DNA of 64,000 bases from the NCBI GenBank assembly GCA_013399305.1, contig VXAI01000038.1, positions 5,394,151-5,458,150 on the forward strand, read 5' to 3'. The stretch comes from Rostratula benghalensis (lineage: Eukaryota; Chordata; Aves; Charadriiformes; Rostratulidae). This document shows positions 27,154 through 40,645 of the stretch, piece by piece. The translations under genes were made by a program, and so were the position numbers. The notes beneath the pieces were generated by a model. That model searched no databases. It saw only the letters and a list, made by a program, of their open reading frames with translations, and had not been told where the DNA came from. How positions within the stretch are numbered: the stretch's first letter is position 1; each line of letters opens with the position of its first letter.

Positions 27154-27910
27154 GTGAGCTGATTTGGCCTGACAAAGCTTCCCTTGCCATTTACTGGCAT
27201 TTGTTCAATGGCAGTATTAATTAGGTGCAGAACTGGAAATGGCAGAGCTGTGGAAGTCTAGCTCCCCAGACAAGGCATTTGGCAGGGCTCTTGGATTATT
27301 ATTGAGCCATAACATCATGTGGTGACACTGTTTTTGGGACCCAAGCTGGTGTCTCTACATGGACAATGTGCTGTGCAGACATCAAAGGTGTCTCTGAGCT
27401 GGTGTTGCGCTGCGAGGAGTGGGAAATCCTGCCATAGGTTAGCCCAAATGCCTAGCAGGTGGACCCAGATCTTCTAAGCCTCAATGTCTTGGTTTTTCCT
27501 CAAGACAAATCTGTAAATATAAGTCTGGTGCTTGCTCATTATTTTCATAATTAATTTTTTGTTATCAAGAATGTTGAGAACGAGCTCCTGGGGAAAAGAC
27601 ACATTGTATTTTTCAGAAGCACTGCTGGAATGATAAGTGCCTTGCAGAAGTGATCTCTGTCACAGCAGTCAGGCAAATGCCTCATGCTAGCACAAAAGGG
27701 AGCTTGCCAGCAAATGAGCACTGTAATCCCTTCACTGTAGGGTGAAATCCTTGAGAACTCGGAGTTTTGTCTTGCAACTGAGGTCCCAGCTCTTAGGCTG
27801 TTTGAGAGGATGGATTCCAGAATCCAAAATGCCCCATAATCTTTAAATCTCAGTCTTCAGAGCAATTCTAGCAACTATTTAGCCAACTGTCCCCACACCC
27901 CTGCTAACCT
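27154..27910. other. Noncoding stretch, no gene recognised
   Basis: No coding frame or repeat recognised. The first 100 bases (TTGCCATTTACTGG..., GTATTAATTAGG) have a conserved-noncoding flavour but no firm signal. Confidence 0.55.
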
Positions 27911-28243
27911 AAAGGAGGGCAATAGAGAAGACAGAGCAAGGCTCTCCTCAAAGGTGCACAATGAAAGAACAAGAGGCATCAGACACATGTTGCAGCAAGG
28001 TGTAGTCCAGATAGATGTAAGGACAATATTCTTTACAGGATGGTTAAACACTGGAACAGCTTCCCAGGAGAGACTGTGTAATCTCAGTCCTTGAAGATAC
28101 TCAAAACTGAACTGGACAAATTCATAATCATCCTGATCTAGCTTGAAAGTTGGCCTGCTCTCAGCAGAGGTTGGACCACGTAACCATCCATCATGGGAGT
28201 CCCTTTGATCTAAGTTGTTTCAAGATTGTATGATTCTCTGTGA
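27911..28243 (+). mobile_element. CR1 LINE 3' fragment, degenerate
   Basis: This is the clearest transposable element in the window. It reads in order: gagcaaggctctcctca, then gaaagaacaagaggca, then a phrase around aacactggaacagcttccc. Next come ccttgaagatactcaaaac, actggacaaattc and agaggttggaccacgtaacc. It ends at tgattctctgtgaa, a decayed form of the CR1 terminal repeat. The first half corresponds to the C-terminal end of CR1 ORF2 (relics of an ERTRG motif remain at about 27,965) and the second half to the 3' UTR. Frameshifts and stops show it is dead. It is 5'-truncated, as most CR1 copies are. Confidence 0.93.
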
Positions 28244-30244
28244 ACTGGGCACAGACAACCACAGCTGAGTGGGAATGGACACTGAAGGAGAGCCTCTCCC
28301 TACGTGCAAGACTGCCTCGAGTGAGCAGGGCAAGATCTGCAACCTTGTTGTGTCCTTTTTGTAGTTATGCTGGTGATGTGGAAATCCCCAGGTCTGTCTC
28401 TTTTGATACATTTTAATACATTCACTCCTCCAAGAATTTCACTTTTTGTGACACTAAGCTGTAGATGATTAGATGAACGCCCCAACATTGGCAAAGCAAT
28501 ACAGCCTTTCCTCCCAAGTTAGCATTTTGCACTTCTCATTTCTGTAGAAAAACAGTTACAGCACTGCTAGCTGCAATGCAGTTCTTAGCTGTATTTAAGG
28601 ACTGTACATCATTGCCACAGAACCACGTGCATTTACTTATTGATTTTTCTTTCTTTTTTTGGCTGTTGTTTTCAGCTAAAGTGAGCGATTGCCAAATTGT
28701 GAGAACAGGAATATGTGACAGAGGCCAAGTGACTTCTTGATTTTGTAAGAGAAAATGTTTTGCTCTTGACCCTTCTCTGAGAGTGTCATTTTACGGTGAG
28801 CCTTAGGCACCAGCCAACCAGTTGTGAGGCTGGAGTCTAGTTGGCCTCTTTTATTTTGGTTACTCTGGATTGTGGAGACATGACTCAGAGTTTATACAGG
28901 ACTAAGAAGGTGGTTTTCCAACTTGTCAGTGGGAAACAATTGAGGGAAAACATGCTTTCTCATCACCAGGCATTAATTCCATGTCTTAGGATTTCCATGC
29001 AGTGTGTGAACTGCTGTGTCCTGTGCGGTCTTAAAGGGCTCTTCATTTCAAAGTCCCACAGCAATTAGTGAACAGCCCTTACAGACAGGCCATTGGGTAG
29101 AGCTGGGGGAATGCCATCCTGATTTAATCACACACTGAATTACATATTCTTTGAAAGTTTGTCAGATTCTCTGATTTTGATGTTCTGTTTTTCTATACAA
29201 AATAATGACCCAAAGGGAGAAATTATTCAATTGTATGTACAGGCTAATTCACAAAATGGAAGTCTTTGTAATGAGAAGGAACAGCTGCTGAACACTGGAG
29301 TTTCAGTGGATGGTGTCAGCTTCTGGAGGGATTATGAATGAGTTCCAGTGAGTGCAACTGAGTCAACGAGTTCAACCACAAGGCCAAATACTCTCCTGAG
29401 ATACAGCTTGATCTACCAAAGCTTTTAAGCACAGACTTAAATTAAACATCGTTGAGCTTGTGATACGAACACACTGGCTTTTGGTACTATTGCTTACGTG
29501 GTTAAGAATGGTTAAAATTGGTTGAAGCAGGGAATCTCCATTCCACTGGTGATTACGGGTTTTCAACCCTTTTTTGTGTGTGTTTCTGATTTGAAAGACA
29601 GGCTGGCTAGAAGAAACAAGTGGAAGATAAATGGCTTAATTTTCAGAGCATCTCCATTTTCTTTTAATTCAGTTGAGACTATAAGACCTCAGCATTTAGC
29701 AAATTTTAAAAGGTTCAAAATGTTTAGCATCTGTCAGTTTTTAAAGGATTTTTCACCTTCTCCGCAGATTGTGAATAAGTGAGTTATTTCTTGAGATCGG
29801 AAAAGAGAACAAGAGAATTTAAAGAAAGGAGGAAGTGCCACTTTCACTCTAGGAAGTTCCATCCCATAAAAACAGTTTCTTTGACAAAACTCTTCACAGT
29901 GGAACAAATGCAGGTACTTTCCCTACTTTTTACTTTGAAACTCATATTCCGTAGTGGAACACTTGCATAAATTCCAGTCAGAGTGGAAATTTAATATCCA
30001 CAATTAGGCAGACAGAAAGAGCACAGCATCCACTGAAGATAATTTGTTGGTAAATTTGTAGCAGAGAAGTTCAATTTATTTTTTCTTACCATGCTGACTG
30101 TCATTGGAAAAGAAATACTACAGGATTTGGAGCTACAGAAAACACAAACATTTGCAGAGCGTTCTGTTCTAAACTATGTGGCTCTCATCTAAGGGTGCAC
30201 AGAAAATAGACTGTTTCTAAAGTAGCTTTCTTTCAACAATTGTG
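28244..30244. other. Noncoding stretch, no gene recognised
   Basis: Small open frames only, none with a recognisable domain. No repeat recognised. Confidence 0.6.
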
Positions 30245-30259
30245 CCTCCCGTTAGCGGA

Positions 30260-30272
30260 GCAGTAGAGGGCA
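30260..30272 (+). promoter_or_regulatory. CTCF-like core motif, + orientation
   Basis: The 13-mer gcagtagagggca matches CCASYAGRKGGCR at 12 of 13 positions. The single mismatch is at the first C. The most constrained GGC and AG positions are intact. Motif match only; no binding evidence. Confidence 0.45.
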
Positions 30273-30455
30273 GTCTTGCCGGGTCCTGGTGAAGATGGTA
30301 GTTTGGTTCACTGCTGAACCAGGAGCACACAGGACTTGCCAGACTGCACCAGGTTGCTCAGCCAGGGCTTGTAATCACGTCCCGCAGTCTGCCAATCCCG
30401 CACCTGCGTAGGACAGAGTAATGAAGTGTGAGATTATTCCCCAGGCGGTGCAATG

Positions 30456-30468
30456 CCAGCTGGTGGCA
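30456..30468 (+). promoter_or_regulatory. CTCF-like core motif, + orientation
   Basis: The 13-mer ccagctggtggca matches CCASYAGRKGGCR at 12 of 13 positions, with T in place of A at position 6. It has the same orientation as the site 196 bases upstream. Confidence 0.4.
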
Positions 30469-30520
30469 GCGGGACGTTATTCACTGCCTCAAACCTTCAG
30501 ATCAGCAGAGGACGGGGACA

Positions 30521-33500
30521 GCAGAGCTCCAACTTGTGTTTCACCACAGACAACTTTTACACATGAGTAAAACAATGAGGCTGGCTTCTGACCTCAGTGA
30601 GTTTTACCAGGTCTGAGGAGTGCTTTCGTGGTGGTCACAGTAGTAGCATTCAGGACGCATGAATGGGATTTTAATTCCCACTGGTTTAAGGGCATATATA
30701 GTTATTTCAATGCATATTTGTCTCATTGTTGCTTTTAGTTGTGGTTTGAGGAAAATAAAAGCAGATTGTAGGCGTGAAAGGTGGCATTCCCTGTGGCAGA
30801 GTGAAGAAGAGTTACTTCTGGTGTGGAAAGTTAGCCTGGAGTGTGATCAGGCACTCTGATCTGGCTGTCCTGCCTCTTCCTGAGGGTGGCTGTGCTGAGC
30901 CAAGGTGGGTGATCCACTTCTCCGCAAGCTGATTTCTGCAGCTGTGTAGGAGTGTACCCAGCAACATTTCTGGCAACAAGAACATATACTCTGGGTCTTA
31001 TCAGAATATTCCAGTATTTTTTAGTTCCTGTAGAGAAATCAATCTTTTTGCTGGGGAAAATGCTAGGCAAAAACTTTTTCTTTCTTTAGTGTTTTGTAAA
31101 GACTTTGAGTGTGATGATTAGCCCTCCTTTTCTGAGTGGCTCTGAATATGAGTCATAGCCCACAGGAATCATTTAATAACAAGAAACTGCTAAGCAGGCC
31201 TAATCATGACCCTCCGATACAGATAGATGGCCTGCATTTATACTGAACCACGGTCTCTGTCCCAGTTGGTGCAACCCCAGCCATTCCAGTCTGATGGCAG
31301 GAGGAACTGTAATAACACTAGCAGGGCCGTGTCACTTGGGCCAGAGCCCTGGGTACAGCTCTTTTTATTTATAGCACATTAACGATGAACAAAAAATATT
31401 CTAACATCATTTTGTACACAATTTTATTTAGTAGAAAAAAATGTTTTAGTTCTGAGTAAGCCTGGAAAAATACAGTTCTGTCTCATTTCTTGGCGGAAAA
31501 TCACTTCTTTGGTTTTGCTAAGCTGTGGTCCTTTGTGTGTGGAGGTGGAGACACAAGAAGACTTTGTGGAACTGGGATTCCACCAAGCAGAAAGTTCCCT
31601 CGATGTGAAGTATTTAGCAACCTGCGGTTGATGAGTGAGAGAGACAACAGACACCTTGCAAAAGCATCTCCTGTAGAGAGCCAAGCTCTGCATGTGTTTG
31701 CTGCGAATGAGCAGAGCAAATAAATCATACTGTCAGACCAAAATGACATTTGCTTCATAAAACTGCAGCAAAATGTTAGTTAACAGCAGGAGAGGAGAAG
31801 TTCTGGGTTATTAATGGTCTTAACCAATGTGACTGCAAATTCTTTTTGAAGCTATGAAGAAAGCTATCATTGACAACCATGGCTGCATCTAGCTGTATAT
31901 GTCTGTCCAGAAGATACCCAACTGTATGCCCTGCCCCTCCTGCAAAGGATGGCAAATGATGGTAGATACGTGAATGCTTCCAGCAGTGGCTGTTGCTGGC
32001 AAATATGCTCAATGGACACCATCTCCCGTCATGATCCTCCCTGTGTGCCCTTCCTGTCAGCTTGTACTGGTGTAGCAAACCACTGCCAGTTCCTTCTCCA
32101 CCTTCAGGCATTGATCAGAGTTGTGCTAAGAAGTCTGATCCCTGCCCTGGATCCCAGGATTTTGCATTTTTTTTTAAACCTTTGTATCTACTGCTTTGAT
32201 GCAAATTGTTTCCCTTGCAGGGTGACATCTCTGGAGATTTGCAGTTAATAAGGAGCTTATGCTGAGGAAATGAAACAAAGAGGCCGTGAGGCTGCATGGA
32301 AAGACCTAAAAGGTTGTGTGCGTTGACAAGAACTCTGCTAGCACTGGTATGGAAGTAGTCTTTCTAGGTTAAAGTCACAAGGACAGATAAAGTCCCACTT
32401 ATCACCCCAAGCCTTTATGTGGGCCATTTCTTGGTTGTGACAAGAAGCGTGCTCCCCACCTTCCCAATGCACAAAAGCCCAATAGGTTTCAGTTTCATGA
32501 TCCTCCTTGTGCAAATGTGTAAAACTTTGAGTACAGAATATGCACGGAATAAGCCATGGCTGTAGTAGAGCTTTAAGAGGGCAGATTTGCACAAATGTCA
32601 CCGGGGCTGTGGCAGAGCAGCTCAAGATCTGGTACTAGGGAAGCATCATGTGTTCGTTACACTCTCCAAGTGGTATCACAGCCTTCACTGAAACAGCAAT
32701 TCCAGACAAACCCCACAAACAGCAGAGGAAGAAAAGACAGAGCCAACAATCCTTGTATGTCCCTGGGATGAGGGTATGGGTTAATAAAGAGATGGAAAAT
32801 GTAGATCACTTTGTACTCCAATGCCCAAAATACACAGACAACTATTTTCTCAAGTGACTAGGAATAGTATAAAGACTTTTCGATAAAATAGGATTAGGAA
32901 AAACAGTCTGCATGAGCTGGTAAAGAATAGTGGAGCTATTAGGGAGAATGTTACAGCACCTCATAACTGCTTCTCATCAGAAATAGGTCACCGTAGGGAT
33001 GGTAGAGAAGCAGAACCCTGCAGCGTGTATCCAAGAAGAAAGCCAGTTTCTGCCACTTTAAGTTCATTACAGTTTCTGTCACTAAAATCTGAGCTGCTGT
33101 TGTTGTTTTTGAAGAGGAGTGTGAGTCTGTATGCCTGTGTATACATGTGAGGAAATTAAAAAATGACAATACATTTGCTCCTTTTGAGGCTGACAGAAGC
33201 TAAGGAAGATAAAAATAAGCAAGTGAAATGAGCCCAAGGAGCAGGAGCACAGAGGAATTGCTTATCACCACATCCAGTTCTTGCAATTTTGCCTTAAAGT
33301 AAAGTGCAGCTTTTGAGGAAAAAAGATGAACAGAACCACATTGACTGGAATAAGCAGAAACAGCTTTTCACTGTTTCCTTGCGGGGGATTCAACAGCTCC
33401 AAGCAGGGTTTAGATCTTGTGATGTGATCATTTATCTTTGGCCTTCCCTCACGCTGCACTCTCGGTTTTGCTGAGCGGCGCTGCATGAAGAGTATTTTTC

Positions 33501-36500
33501 TTCCTTGGCATGGGACCAGCAGGCCAGAGACATTTCAACAGTTCTGTCCTGTGGGAATAGGAACTGCTGGATTTTACCAATTCATCTGAGACTGTTGCTC
33601 TAGTCCAGATAATGGAAAGTGCTTCTTTTCTACTCTAGGTCCCTCCCTTTCCTACAGAACTAGCTACCAATTCTGAACTAGTTCTCTCTTTATTTTCAAG
33701 AAAAGAGAAGAGAGCACAGGACTCATGGGGAGCTGTTTAACCAGATAAGGATTTTCTCTGGGGTTTGTAATGGTGCCTAGGGAAATGGACCATTGCTTCT
33801 TTCTGACAGAGGAATTAATCACTGAGCATTATTAGCAAGTGAGAAAACACACAGGCTTTCAGATGCTGTCTTCACAGCTTGTGCATTTATCAAAAGACTA
33901 ATGAGGAAACATTATAGAACCCTGATTCCCTTATACCACTTCATTTGCATTAAAAAGATATCTAGCCTGGTGGAAATTACTCTCAGGGAATGCCCCAGCA
34001 TGCACTCTCTTTCTGCTCATCACAGCAATACCAGGAAATCTTCCCTGCAGCATTTTTTGCTGCCCCAGGGTGTATCAGTGCAGAGACTGAGGCCGTGTTC
34101 TTGCCCAGCCTTGTGCTAACTGGACCAGCTGTAAGGCTGCTCTGGCTTACACTGAACACGCTCTGGCTTACAGCCAGGTGAAGAAACATCCTTGCTCCTC
34201 TCTCTTCTGTAGGAGAAGCAGAGCAACAGGGGCAGAAAGAAACACAATCATGCTTTTATTTCTACCTTTCTGGAGTAGAATAGAAAGGCAACTAAGCTAG
34301 CTCTGAAAAGCTTTGTGGGACCATGCAAACACATAAACTGTCATTAAGTGAGAGAACCCGTTCTGCATTATTGAAGCCTGAGGTTTTAATTGTACCCAAG
34401 GGGATTTTGTATTTATTCCCTTTGAAATTCAGACAGGTGGAGCACCATAGGGTTCCTTGGCATTCCCAGTGGCAGTACTGAAGATGACTCAAGTTGTAAC
34501 ACTCCACTCCTGGGACTTCCAAAAATACAGCAACGGATGTCCAGACAAAACAAACAACTGTGAGATTTTGGCAGAAATTGGTTTGAACAGAGCATATCTG
34601 GGGAACATGAGGAAACGAAGCATTCATTACGCTCTGCTAAGTCATGGATCACTCACAATTTGACCAAAGAGGGGCTTCCTTCAAAGAGGAAACTGTTATG
34701 GAACAAGTAACCTCATCTTGGATACTCTTTTTCCCTCTCTTCTTCTGGCTGGTCCTTCTGGCCCCTCTGCTCTTGGACGCCACTTCTCTTTTAGAAAGGG
34801 TACTTCTGGCAGCAATTCCCTTCCCACCCAAAGAGTCCCTCCTAACATGGGCTCTGCAGAGCACCAAGAAAGCAGTGTAAGGGGGAGGCATGCTCTGGCT
34901 GTAGCTCTTTTGCATATTGAGAGACAAGGCCAGGTTTCTCTCCAGAACACATTTAGCCAAAGCTACAGCCCTGTGATACAAAGTGCTGAGGATGGGCTTG
35001 AAGAATCTTGAGCTTGGTGTGGAAATTTTCCCTTTCTTCTCAGTGGGGGAAATGTATTCAGGATTTATACCCTACTCCCTTTTAACCAATGGAGACAAAT
35101 TCTTCCAGAGTTTTGCATTATTCTGACCTTTTAAGAAGCAGGTGCAAAGGCTCTTCAGCCAAGAGGGGGTTTGAGTATCACCTAAAGGTGCCATACCTGT
35201 AGTAAAAATGGTACATATCTGTCATGCTAATAGGCAAAAGGAAGGGCCTGACTCTTCAGAGGCAGAACAGGTCCACAAGAATGTGTTCTTCAGCTTCAGG
35301 AATCAGTAGTTCAGGGAAAGTCCAGTGAAAACACAGTAGCATCCCGTATGGAAAGGTACAAACTTCCATGTGGAAGTGTCCCCAGCTCTTGAATAATGTA
35401 ATGGCCTTTGCTGCTGTATAGACAGCGAATTGTGATGTATCCCTTTCTGTACCCAACATCCACTGACAAGTGTGTCTTGCTGTTTGGGAGAATCATTTAA
35501 CATCCTTACCCAACTCTCAGCCTTCCAGTAGATCATTTTGAAGATTTGGGGGGAAAAAATGGCTAGTGAGATCATGTTTTCAAAACAAATGATCCAAATT
35601 TCTCCCAACTGTCTGCTCCCCTTCTAGGTCCAGTGTTTGTTAGAGTTTGGCTCATGAAGCTACGTGATGAGGAGCAGTCTGTGGAGTTCAAGGGGCTTGT
35701 TTGTACTTTCCCAGTTGCAGCCAGTGGAGCTGGAACAGCCCTTGCAGTTAGTCAGGAGGTTAATTGCTCAGACTTGAAACTGGGGTATCATCTCTTATTG
35801 CAGTTCTCCTCCGAGATTACTGAGACACCGCTGAGTGGAAAAAAGTCTTAATAGCAATCCAGCACGGACCATTTCCCCAGACCTTCAATTTCTTGGTGAA
35901 GAATTATATTTTTTAATTCTTTTAATGAAGGTTGTCCCAGAGGTCAAGGGATTCCTAACTGGCACTGGCAAACAGGATTGTACATTACCCAGTGCTTCAG
36001 GCACTATCCTGGCAGAGAGGCTTTTGGGACAGAAGTTCTGCAACCCCCTCACAGCACTTTGAGTCCAGGTTTTGTAGAGAGAGGCAACAAGCTCAAACCT
36101 GCCCTTTTAAAGTAAACAAAGTCATCAGTTACAGTCCCCAATTCTGTCTTCTGATTGAACTTGTTTGAGGAAAGAAATCATATTTTCAGGCTTATTAAGT
36201 TGAATTTTCTGCCAGCAGCACTATATGGCTGGATTGCACACATATGGAAATGAGTTCTTATCTGTCCCAGCACACTCCTGGTGGCATTAGCTCTGAAGGA
36301 CCTAATGGAGGCAGTGCTGGTGTCTGGACAATTTTCGTCATAGCTGCTTAAAGTTCTATTTTTTTAATGTGAGGTATGTCTGGAGAAGATAGGTGCTATA
36401 CTGGTCCCAGCAAACACATATCAGCCCTAGCCTGGGTTCACAGGAGCATAATTTCCTTGATGTGTCACTGTATGAAGGCCTACGTGCTGTCTGTCCCCCC

Positions 36501-39500
36501 TCACTGCCATTCCAAAGGGGAAGGTGGCTGTGGCAGGGAAAGGCTGCATCACAAATTAGAGATGTCCTTTTCCCACATAGGTTCTGAAGCCTCTTCTCCC
36601 ACCCTTAGGCATGTGATAGTGAAAAGAGATTCCTAGAGAAGCACCTGATCTCCAGCACACTTAACCTCTTGCTCCAACAGCCACCTGGGCTGCTTCCCCC
36701 TGCCCAGGACTGCACAGCTCAGGGAGTGAATGGAACATTTTGTGGAAAAGCTCAGGATCTGATTTAAGTGTCTGGAGCTAATGAAGGAGTTCCTGCTTCT
36801 CACTGTTCCCTATCATCAGAACCCCTGGGGTGGCTTTGGCCTCTGGCCCTGGTGGGTACAAACATCTGGGGCTGCTGAAGCCAGCTGCAGCAGGGCTATG
36901 GAGGAACCGGTGGATACACCTGCTCTGTGCTTGTGAAGAAACCATTCCCATGAGGTGAAGCTTCATGACCCATTCACAGCTTTAGTGCCATCAGCATTTC
37001 TTTTGTTTTCCTTCTAAAATGATTAAGTGATCCTAGAAACAGAGTACTGCTGAAGCCATTTCTGAGCACTTGATTTGTCCAGACTTCTGTGCTGCAGACT
37101 ATGGGTTCCTTTGATTAAACAGAGTCTGTCTGCCAGGAAACCTGACTAGTAGGAACTTTTTAAGAGCAGGAATACAGCATAGAGCATCTGCAGGGATAAA
37201 TTTTATTAAGTGTGAATATGCACAGGGAACTCGGGACTTACTTTTCCCTGCTGGGGAATAAACAATACGGAATGTGACACAGCAGAGATCTGTGGGGGTG
37301 AAACTGCACTGGTGGGAAAACTAGAACTTATTATCTGGAAAGCAGATATTTAGGGAAATACTGACCTTAAGCAGTTCTCCATGGGGGTGTTCAGAACTTC
37401 AAAGAAACTACTTTCTTACCACCTTAGTAGTCGTGTATGTTCTTACCCAGAGAGAGATGGATGCTGTCCAGAGAGAAGCACTCCCCAAAGCATGGTGCCA
37501 TCCATTCGCTGCCTGTGACAGACTAACTTCTGTCAAAGGGCACAGTGTGAGCATTTCCTGGCACATGTTGAATCCCCCATTGTTTAACCTGTCCACTTAC
37601 TCTGAGCAAGTGGCAATTGCTTATGTCAGTTTAAAAGTCTCAAAATACCAGTGTCCTTCCCCTTCCGATTGCATTATTCATGGTGTGAGCTGCAGCAGGT
37701 GGCTTTGGGACGGGCTGCGATCAGATGTCCCAGGGTCTGCAGCCCTGGCATGCCTCAGGATGGGACTGAGCATCAGTCACCAAGAAGAGAGTTTCCATCA
37801 GGACTGAGCCTCAGGGAGAGCTGAAACTGTGGGTAGCCCTTCCTGGAATACTTACATGGGAAGGCTGAGGGCTGAGCCAGCTCAGCAAGAGTGCCCCTAC
37901 GTAGGGTTTTAATTAATACAGTACTAAAGAAGGGTTTTCATTGTGTTTTTGTTGCACATACTAATTAGGTAAACTGTAATTTGCTGATGGGATTTTTTTG
38001 GTGATTATTGTAGGGATGGTACATTCAGAGCAATCTTCCTGAGGAGATCCTGTGAGCCCACTTACTGAGAATCCCAGCATTGCCTTTCACCAGCAATCCC
38101 TGCAAACGTTCTCTGGGGTAGAACGTATCCCCAGGTTTTCATTTGCAGCTCTCCAGGATATCAGCTAAATTTGATCAGCAATACAGTGCAATTCTGAGCA
38201 GAAGTGTTACCCTAAAAAGAAGAGCATTTGGAAACGTTATGCTATTTGGTAGGGACTTTGCTATATTGGCTTTACGTGCAAGGTACTTTTGGGAGTTAAA
38301 TGCTTTAAATGGCTGAGTTCTGGTGACTAGCTTCCCTGTGTCTGTCTGCAGGCTCTGCTAGAAGAGAGATCCTCTGAAAGACAACTTGGAGAGCCTGAGC
38401 TGGCCTCTCGCTCTCCATTTCTTACACCCACCATTTCTGTTGGCTCATCCATTGCTGAGGGAGACCAGCCCTGGAGGTGTCGTGGGTGGAAAAGCTACTT
38501 CAGGGCTCCCCCCTGAGCCCCACGTGTTCCTCAGCGCCTATGATGGCTGCAGCAACTTGGGACAACAGCTCTGCCCTCCCTGACTGACTGCTGAGCCACT
38601 CACCACCTCAGAGATCATTTTCCTAACAAGGCTTGGGAAGACAGCAATGTAGGAAGCAGGCACTGCAGAAGTGAACAGTATTAATGGTAATTACAATAAG
38701 CCACCAACCTCAAATTTTAACAACCCAAGAGCAAAACAGTGGAAATTACATCTGAAAAAGGCTTAATTGTGCAGAAATGGCACATAGATTGGCATCATGA
38801 AAAAAGGAGAATTGAGAAAGCTGCATATTTTCAAGGTAGTGAAAAATGTGACATATCTAATTCAGCACAATTGAACAATCACCGGTTTACAGTCTCCTAG
38901 AGCCAAATAAATGTCAAAGCAGAAGCAAGCTCATCTGCTGCAAGAAAGAACACCTCCCAGTCGAAACATTCAGTTGCACTGATGATATTGCTGTTAACTT
39001 AGCAGTGTACTGCTTTTTCAAAATGATGTGAGGTGTACATGAAAGCTGTAGACTAAAGGAAGTGTGTGCTGACTGGGTGGACTGGATGCTGTGTTTCAAT
39101 TGCATCTTTGTTAATCACAGTTCGAGGTGTTACCTCAATGAAGTGGCATTATCTCCTCCTTAACTGAATGGCTGGCAAATGCATTTATCATCAGGAAATT
39201 GAAGCCAAACAAATGCAAGATGCCTGAATAATTCCACTGAGCCTTCTAGGACTACTAGCCCCACTGCTCACAATAAGTTTCTCCCTTCTTTCTACTTTTT
39301 TCTACTAAAATTCATTGAGTGGGAAATAATTTTAGGAGCTGAAGATGCCTCTGGAATGAGATAAGCAATTTCTGTTTGCTATAATTTCTTACAAATCCAA
39401 GTATTCAAAGAGAGCACCACTAAGTAAAGCCTGGAGATACTGTGTTGGTTGATGTCAGGCCAGACCATCCACAAGTCACAGCTGAGAGGACTCAAAACAG

Positions 39501-40645
39501 AGCACTGAACAGCAATGATTCAGATCACCATTTGATGGCGAGACAGTTACTGCTTATGAATACCTACAAGAATAATTCTTGATGCAGACTTACTCAGGCT
39601 GGGCAAGGCTGAGGAACACTGCCAGGCCATCTTCTGGGGTACAGTAAGGGAACTACTCTGCTCTTCAGTCAAGAAGGGAAAGGCCTAAGGATAGAAATCT
39701 AGGCTGGATGTAGTTACTGCTTATCATTAAATCAGTTCGTATCGGCCACATAGGCACCTGGCAGGAGAATATACCTAATTCTGCAAATAGATACATGATG
39801 CCCTTTTAATGAACATATCTGCTTCCTCTCTCAGTCTGTAGGCAGTGATACTGCTTTGCTAATTGTCATGATAAAACCAAGAAAGTTGGAACTGAGAAAT
39901 GGGACTGATGATTGGTCTGCTAGAGAGGGGACTTGGAGAGTAGCTGTTCCAGGCACAACAAAAGGACGTTGCAGACTTGTGAGGGGGTTTCTTTCTGTGC
40001 TCTGAGCCATTATGCTTTGTCCAGTCAAGAACGAGGAGCTGGAGTTGCTCCTGTCTCAGGAAGAAAATGAACGCAGTTAAATGGCGGAAGTGGGAGAGAG
40101 AAGTGGGGAAGAAATGAGAACATGGGAGAGGAGAGATGGTTTGAGGAAAATGTGACTTTATGGGCAAAATTAGGCAGTAAAACTTCATTTCTCATCATTA
40201 GATGAGACAACCTGTCAACTGCATTTGCTTACAAACCCTTCACTGCCAAAAGCAGCTTGTTATGGTCAGAGACAGAATCACTGCTGTTGCTGACAGAGAA
40301 AGGAGGAGCTCCCCATATGCTCACTTGATATTATTAGCTCCAGCAGATGAATGTGACAGGTCTAGGAGGGAACAGAGGAAACACAATGAACTTCAAAGGT
40401 CCTGGAATGATGGTGTTTGGGGCCTGTAGCGACCAGCATAGGACTGATGTTCCTCTATGACTGGTACATATGGGGATCCAAATTAGACCCAAACCAGTTT
40501 GCCAATAAGGGGAGTTGCAGAAATAGCTAATAGCCTCCCCTCAGCAGCTAGAAAAAGCATATACAGAAAGATATCATGTTGAATAAATATAAAATTAATG
40601 TTTTTTGTGACTTCTAAACCACAATTTTTTTTTGCAATCTCTTAG
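30521..40645. other. Noncoding stretch, no gene recognised
   Basis: This is the longest stretch without a firm feature. Open frames up to 124 codons (37,433-37,807) and overlapping sets near 34.3-35.0 kb have no recognisable protein content. A good acceptor at 32,219 leads into sequence with early stops in all frames. A possible LINE zinc-knuckle relic at 32,771-32,860 is discussed as a finding. Otherwise unique AT-leaning sequence. Confidence 0.55.
34139..34172. repeat. Short tandem duplication, period 21
   Basis: The 13-mer gctctggcttaca occurs at 34,139-34,151 and again at 34,160-34,172, separated by 8 bases. Confidence 0.85.

Larger units (their letters stand above)
30245..30520. promoter_or_regulatory. 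Small CpG-bearing cluster with two CTCF-like motifs
   Basis: About eleven CpG dinucleotides fall within roughly 270 bases, in a window where CpG is otherwise sparse. Two matches to the CTCF core (CCASYAGRKGGCR) lie in it, both on the + strand and 196 bases apart. I see no TATA box or first exon. The cluster is too small for a typical CpG-island promoter, so an insulator or enhancer is the better guess. The CpG count was made by eye. Confidence 0.4.

Noticed and set aside
32220..32320. Exon after the acceptor tttcccttgcag at 32,219
   Set aside because: All three frames stop within about 50 bases and no convincing donor follows.
35628..35851. Open frame after the acceptor ctccccttctag at 35,627
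   Set aside because: About 70 codons with no recognised content. The only donor-like site (gag followed by gttaat) is poor.
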